Source: Alphaproteobacteria bacterium
GTDB lineage: Bacteria; Pseudomonadota; Alphaproteobacteria; Micavibrionales; Micavibrionaceae
Direction: 5' to 3'
NCBI GenBank assembly: GCA_016763095.1
Contig: JAESUK010000036.1
Span: 1-6,568, forward strand
Length of the DNA: 6,568 nt
Position numbers and translations under genes: made by a program
Shown here: positions 5,446-6,568 of the stretch, piece by piece
Numbering within the stretch: the stretch's first letter is position 1
How the letters are laid out: the number at the start of each line of letters is the position of its first letter
The notes under the pieces: generated by a model
Told to the model about the DNA's origin: nothing
The model's input: only the letters and a program-made list of their open reading frames with translations
The model's database searches: none

Positions 5446-6144
5446 ATGGAAAAAAAACGTTTTTTATTTGATATTAATAATTTTGATGAGAGTGCTGCTG
5501 TAAAAAAAGCCGTTGTCGAAGAAGAATATGTGCCACCTGCTCCAACTTATTCTGAAGATGAATTAAAGGCGGCTCAAGAAAGTGCTCGCGAAGATGCTTT
5601 TCGTAAAGGAAAGCAAGACGGTTTTCGCGAATCAGAAGAGGGATTTTCTCAAAAAATATATCAGATTTGCCAAGGATTAAGTGAGGACATCAAGAAATTG
5701 CTTGAGGCGGAGGGCGCGCGGAACGATTTGTTCCAGCAAGAGTGCTATACGCTTGTGAAGGACTCAATTGAGGCGGCTTTACCGGATTTGATGAAGCGGG
5801 GGGATTTTGATGCGTGCTTAGCACTGATTTCTCAAGCACTAGAGAATTATAAGCATGATGCTGTTCTTACACTGACTGTTTCAGAAGACTATATAGAGCC
5901 ATTGAAGACATATTTTGAGACTAATCTTGAGAATTACCAAGAGCAAATTAAATTTGTGGCGTCTAAGGATGGTGAAAAAGATGCCTTGAACCCGCTTAAT
6001 ATTACGTGGGAACATGGGGGTGCTGTGCGCGATCCTGAGGCGTTAAAAGAAAATATTTTAAAAGTTCTTACACAAGCCCTTGCGGAAAAGACATTAACCC
6101 CGCAAAATGAAGATAATAACAAACGGGAGACCGACGATGAATGA
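5446..6144 (+). CDS. fliH: Flagellar assembly protein FliH (FlbE-type)
   Basis: The 232-residue product is assigned as FliH from sequence pattern and position. The N-terminus MEKKRFLFDINNFDE is like the short aromatic N-terminal segment of alphaproteobacterial FliH/FlbE proteins. A helical region follows with glycines at 55, 59 and 66 (AFRKGKQDGFRESEEGF), resembling the A/GxxxG repeats of FliH that form the dimer stalk. The C-terminal domain (about 95-212) ends with NITWEHGGAVRDPEALKENI, the family's 'W..G...RD...L' pattern. FliH dimers bind the ATPase FliI, restrain it, and dock it at the C ring through FliN. The ribosome binding site is weak (AAGAG at 5431-5435, 10 nt away), so expression may rely on coupling to fliG. 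An A8 run follows the start codon. The gene overlaps fliN by 8 nt. Confidence 0.85.
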   Translation: MEKKRFLFDINNFDESAAVKKAVVEEEYVPPAPTYSEDELKAAQESAREDAFRKGKQDGFRESEEGFSQKIYQICQGLSEDIKKLLEAEGARNDLFQQECYTLVKDSIEAALPDLMKRGDFDACLALISQALENYKHDAVLTLTVSEDYIEPLKTYFETNLENYQEQIKFVASKDGEKDALNPLNITWEHGGAVRDPEALKENILKVLTQALAEKTLTPQNEDNNKRETDDE

Positions 6145-6520
6145 TGATAATGAAAATATAAGTGATTCTAGTAAAGCTACTAATTTGGCAGATAGTTTAA
6201 ATGAGATGGAACCCAGTCAATCGGCCGAGGAGCATCTGGAAGAGTTTTCTGAGGGAGAGCCGATGGCAAAAGATGTAACTGCGATTTATGATATTCCTGT
6301 TCAGGTCTCTGCGGTTCTTGGGCATGCAACAATGCAAGTGTCACAGCTTTTGAAGCTTGGTCGTGGTGCAGTTGTTGAGCTTGACCGTAAGGTCGGTGAG
6401 GCTGTTGATATCTACGTGAATAATAGATTGGTTGCTCGTGGTGAAGTTGTTGTTGTTGAAGACAAGCTTGGCGTGACAATGACAGAAATTGTGAAATCTG
6501 ATCGCGGTGGTGATTTTTAA
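6137..6520 (+). CDS. fliN: Flagellar motor switch protein FliN
   Basis: The chosen start is ATG 6137, giving 127 residues. It overlaps the end of fliH (TGA 6142-6144) and has GGGAGA at 6124-6129 with 7-nt spacing; an in-frame ATG at 6107 lies deeper in fliH without such a site. The first 48 residues are acidic, Ser/Asn-rich and probably disordered. Residues about 50-120 form a single SpoA/FliN domain: YDIPVQVSAVLGHATMQVSQ, LLKLGRGAVVELDRKVGEAV, then DIYVNNRLVARGEVVVVEDK and LGVTMTEIV. FliN builds the lower C ring with FliM and FliG, contributes to rotation-direction switching, and binds FliH to bring export cargo to the gate. The overlap with fliH suggests translational coupling and a fixed stoichiometry of these partners. 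No fliM is present in the window. Confidence 0.95.
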   Translation: MNDDNENISDSSKATNLADSLNEMEPSQSAEEHLEEFSEGEPMAKDVTAIYDIPVQVSAVLGHATMQVSQLLKLGRGAVVELDRKVGEAVDIYVNNRLVARGEVVVVEDKLGVTMTEIVKSDRGGDF

Positions 6521-6551
6521 TATATAGACTGTACAAGACGAAAGACGCAAT

Positions 6552-6568
6552 ATGCCTGCCGATAATTC
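6552..6568 (+). CDS. Possible start of the next gene (cut by window end)
   Basis: ATG 6552 lies 31 nt after the fliN stop and opens M-P-A-D-N before the window ends. There is no clear Shine-Dalgarno. In Caulobacter flbD follows fliN, but five residues cannot identify a protein and do not resemble the usual FlbD start. Confidence 0.25.

Noticed and set aside
6107..6136. Earlier in-frame ATG for fliN
   Set aside because: It would extend the overlap with fliH to 38 nt with no ribosome binding site, while ATG 6137 has GGGAGA at ideal spacing.

Overview
The window is a block of flagellar genes from an alphaproteobacterium. FlbT, which is essentially confined to that class, is the strongest taxonomic marker. 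A flagellin-type gene beside flbT and the order fliF-fliG-fliH-fliN fit the same placement. Base composition looks moderately AT-rich by eye and intergenic regions are very AT-rich, which is low for free-living alphaproteobacteria. Genus cannot be read from the sequence; a deep or AT-rich lineage of the class is an inference.

Left part (1-1927, + strand): the C-terminal end of the hook-length control protein FliK, then a 196-nt AT-rich gap with a candidate promoter. Next is a 285-residue divergent flagellin-like protein with a GTG start, followed by flbT. FlbT is known in other alphaproteobacteria as a post-transcriptional regulator of flagellin mRNA, so its place behind a flagellin-type gene makes sense. 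No flaF, its usual partner, is present.

Middle (1968-2638): a convergent minus-strand gene encodes a 130-residue FlaG-like protein with an internal 27-bp tandem repeat. A 278-nt divergent region separates it from fliF. That region holds a good minus-strand promoter, an FNR/CRP-family-like palindrome, plus-strand TATAAT boxes and a possible 16-codon leader peptide.

Right part (2639-6568, + strand): a tight cluster fliF-fliG-fliH-fliN. FliF forms the MS ring in the inner membrane, FliG sits on it as the torque-bearing switch protein, FliN builds the lower C ring, and FliH links the export ATPase FliI to FliN. The last 17 bases may start another gene. FliM, FliI and FlbD are not visible in the window.

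Nothing here is a clearly new system. The most unusual items are the flagellin-like protein, which keeps a flagellin D1-like core but lacks recognisable D0 ends, and a G8 tract inside fliF where a one-base slip in either direction would truncate the protein.
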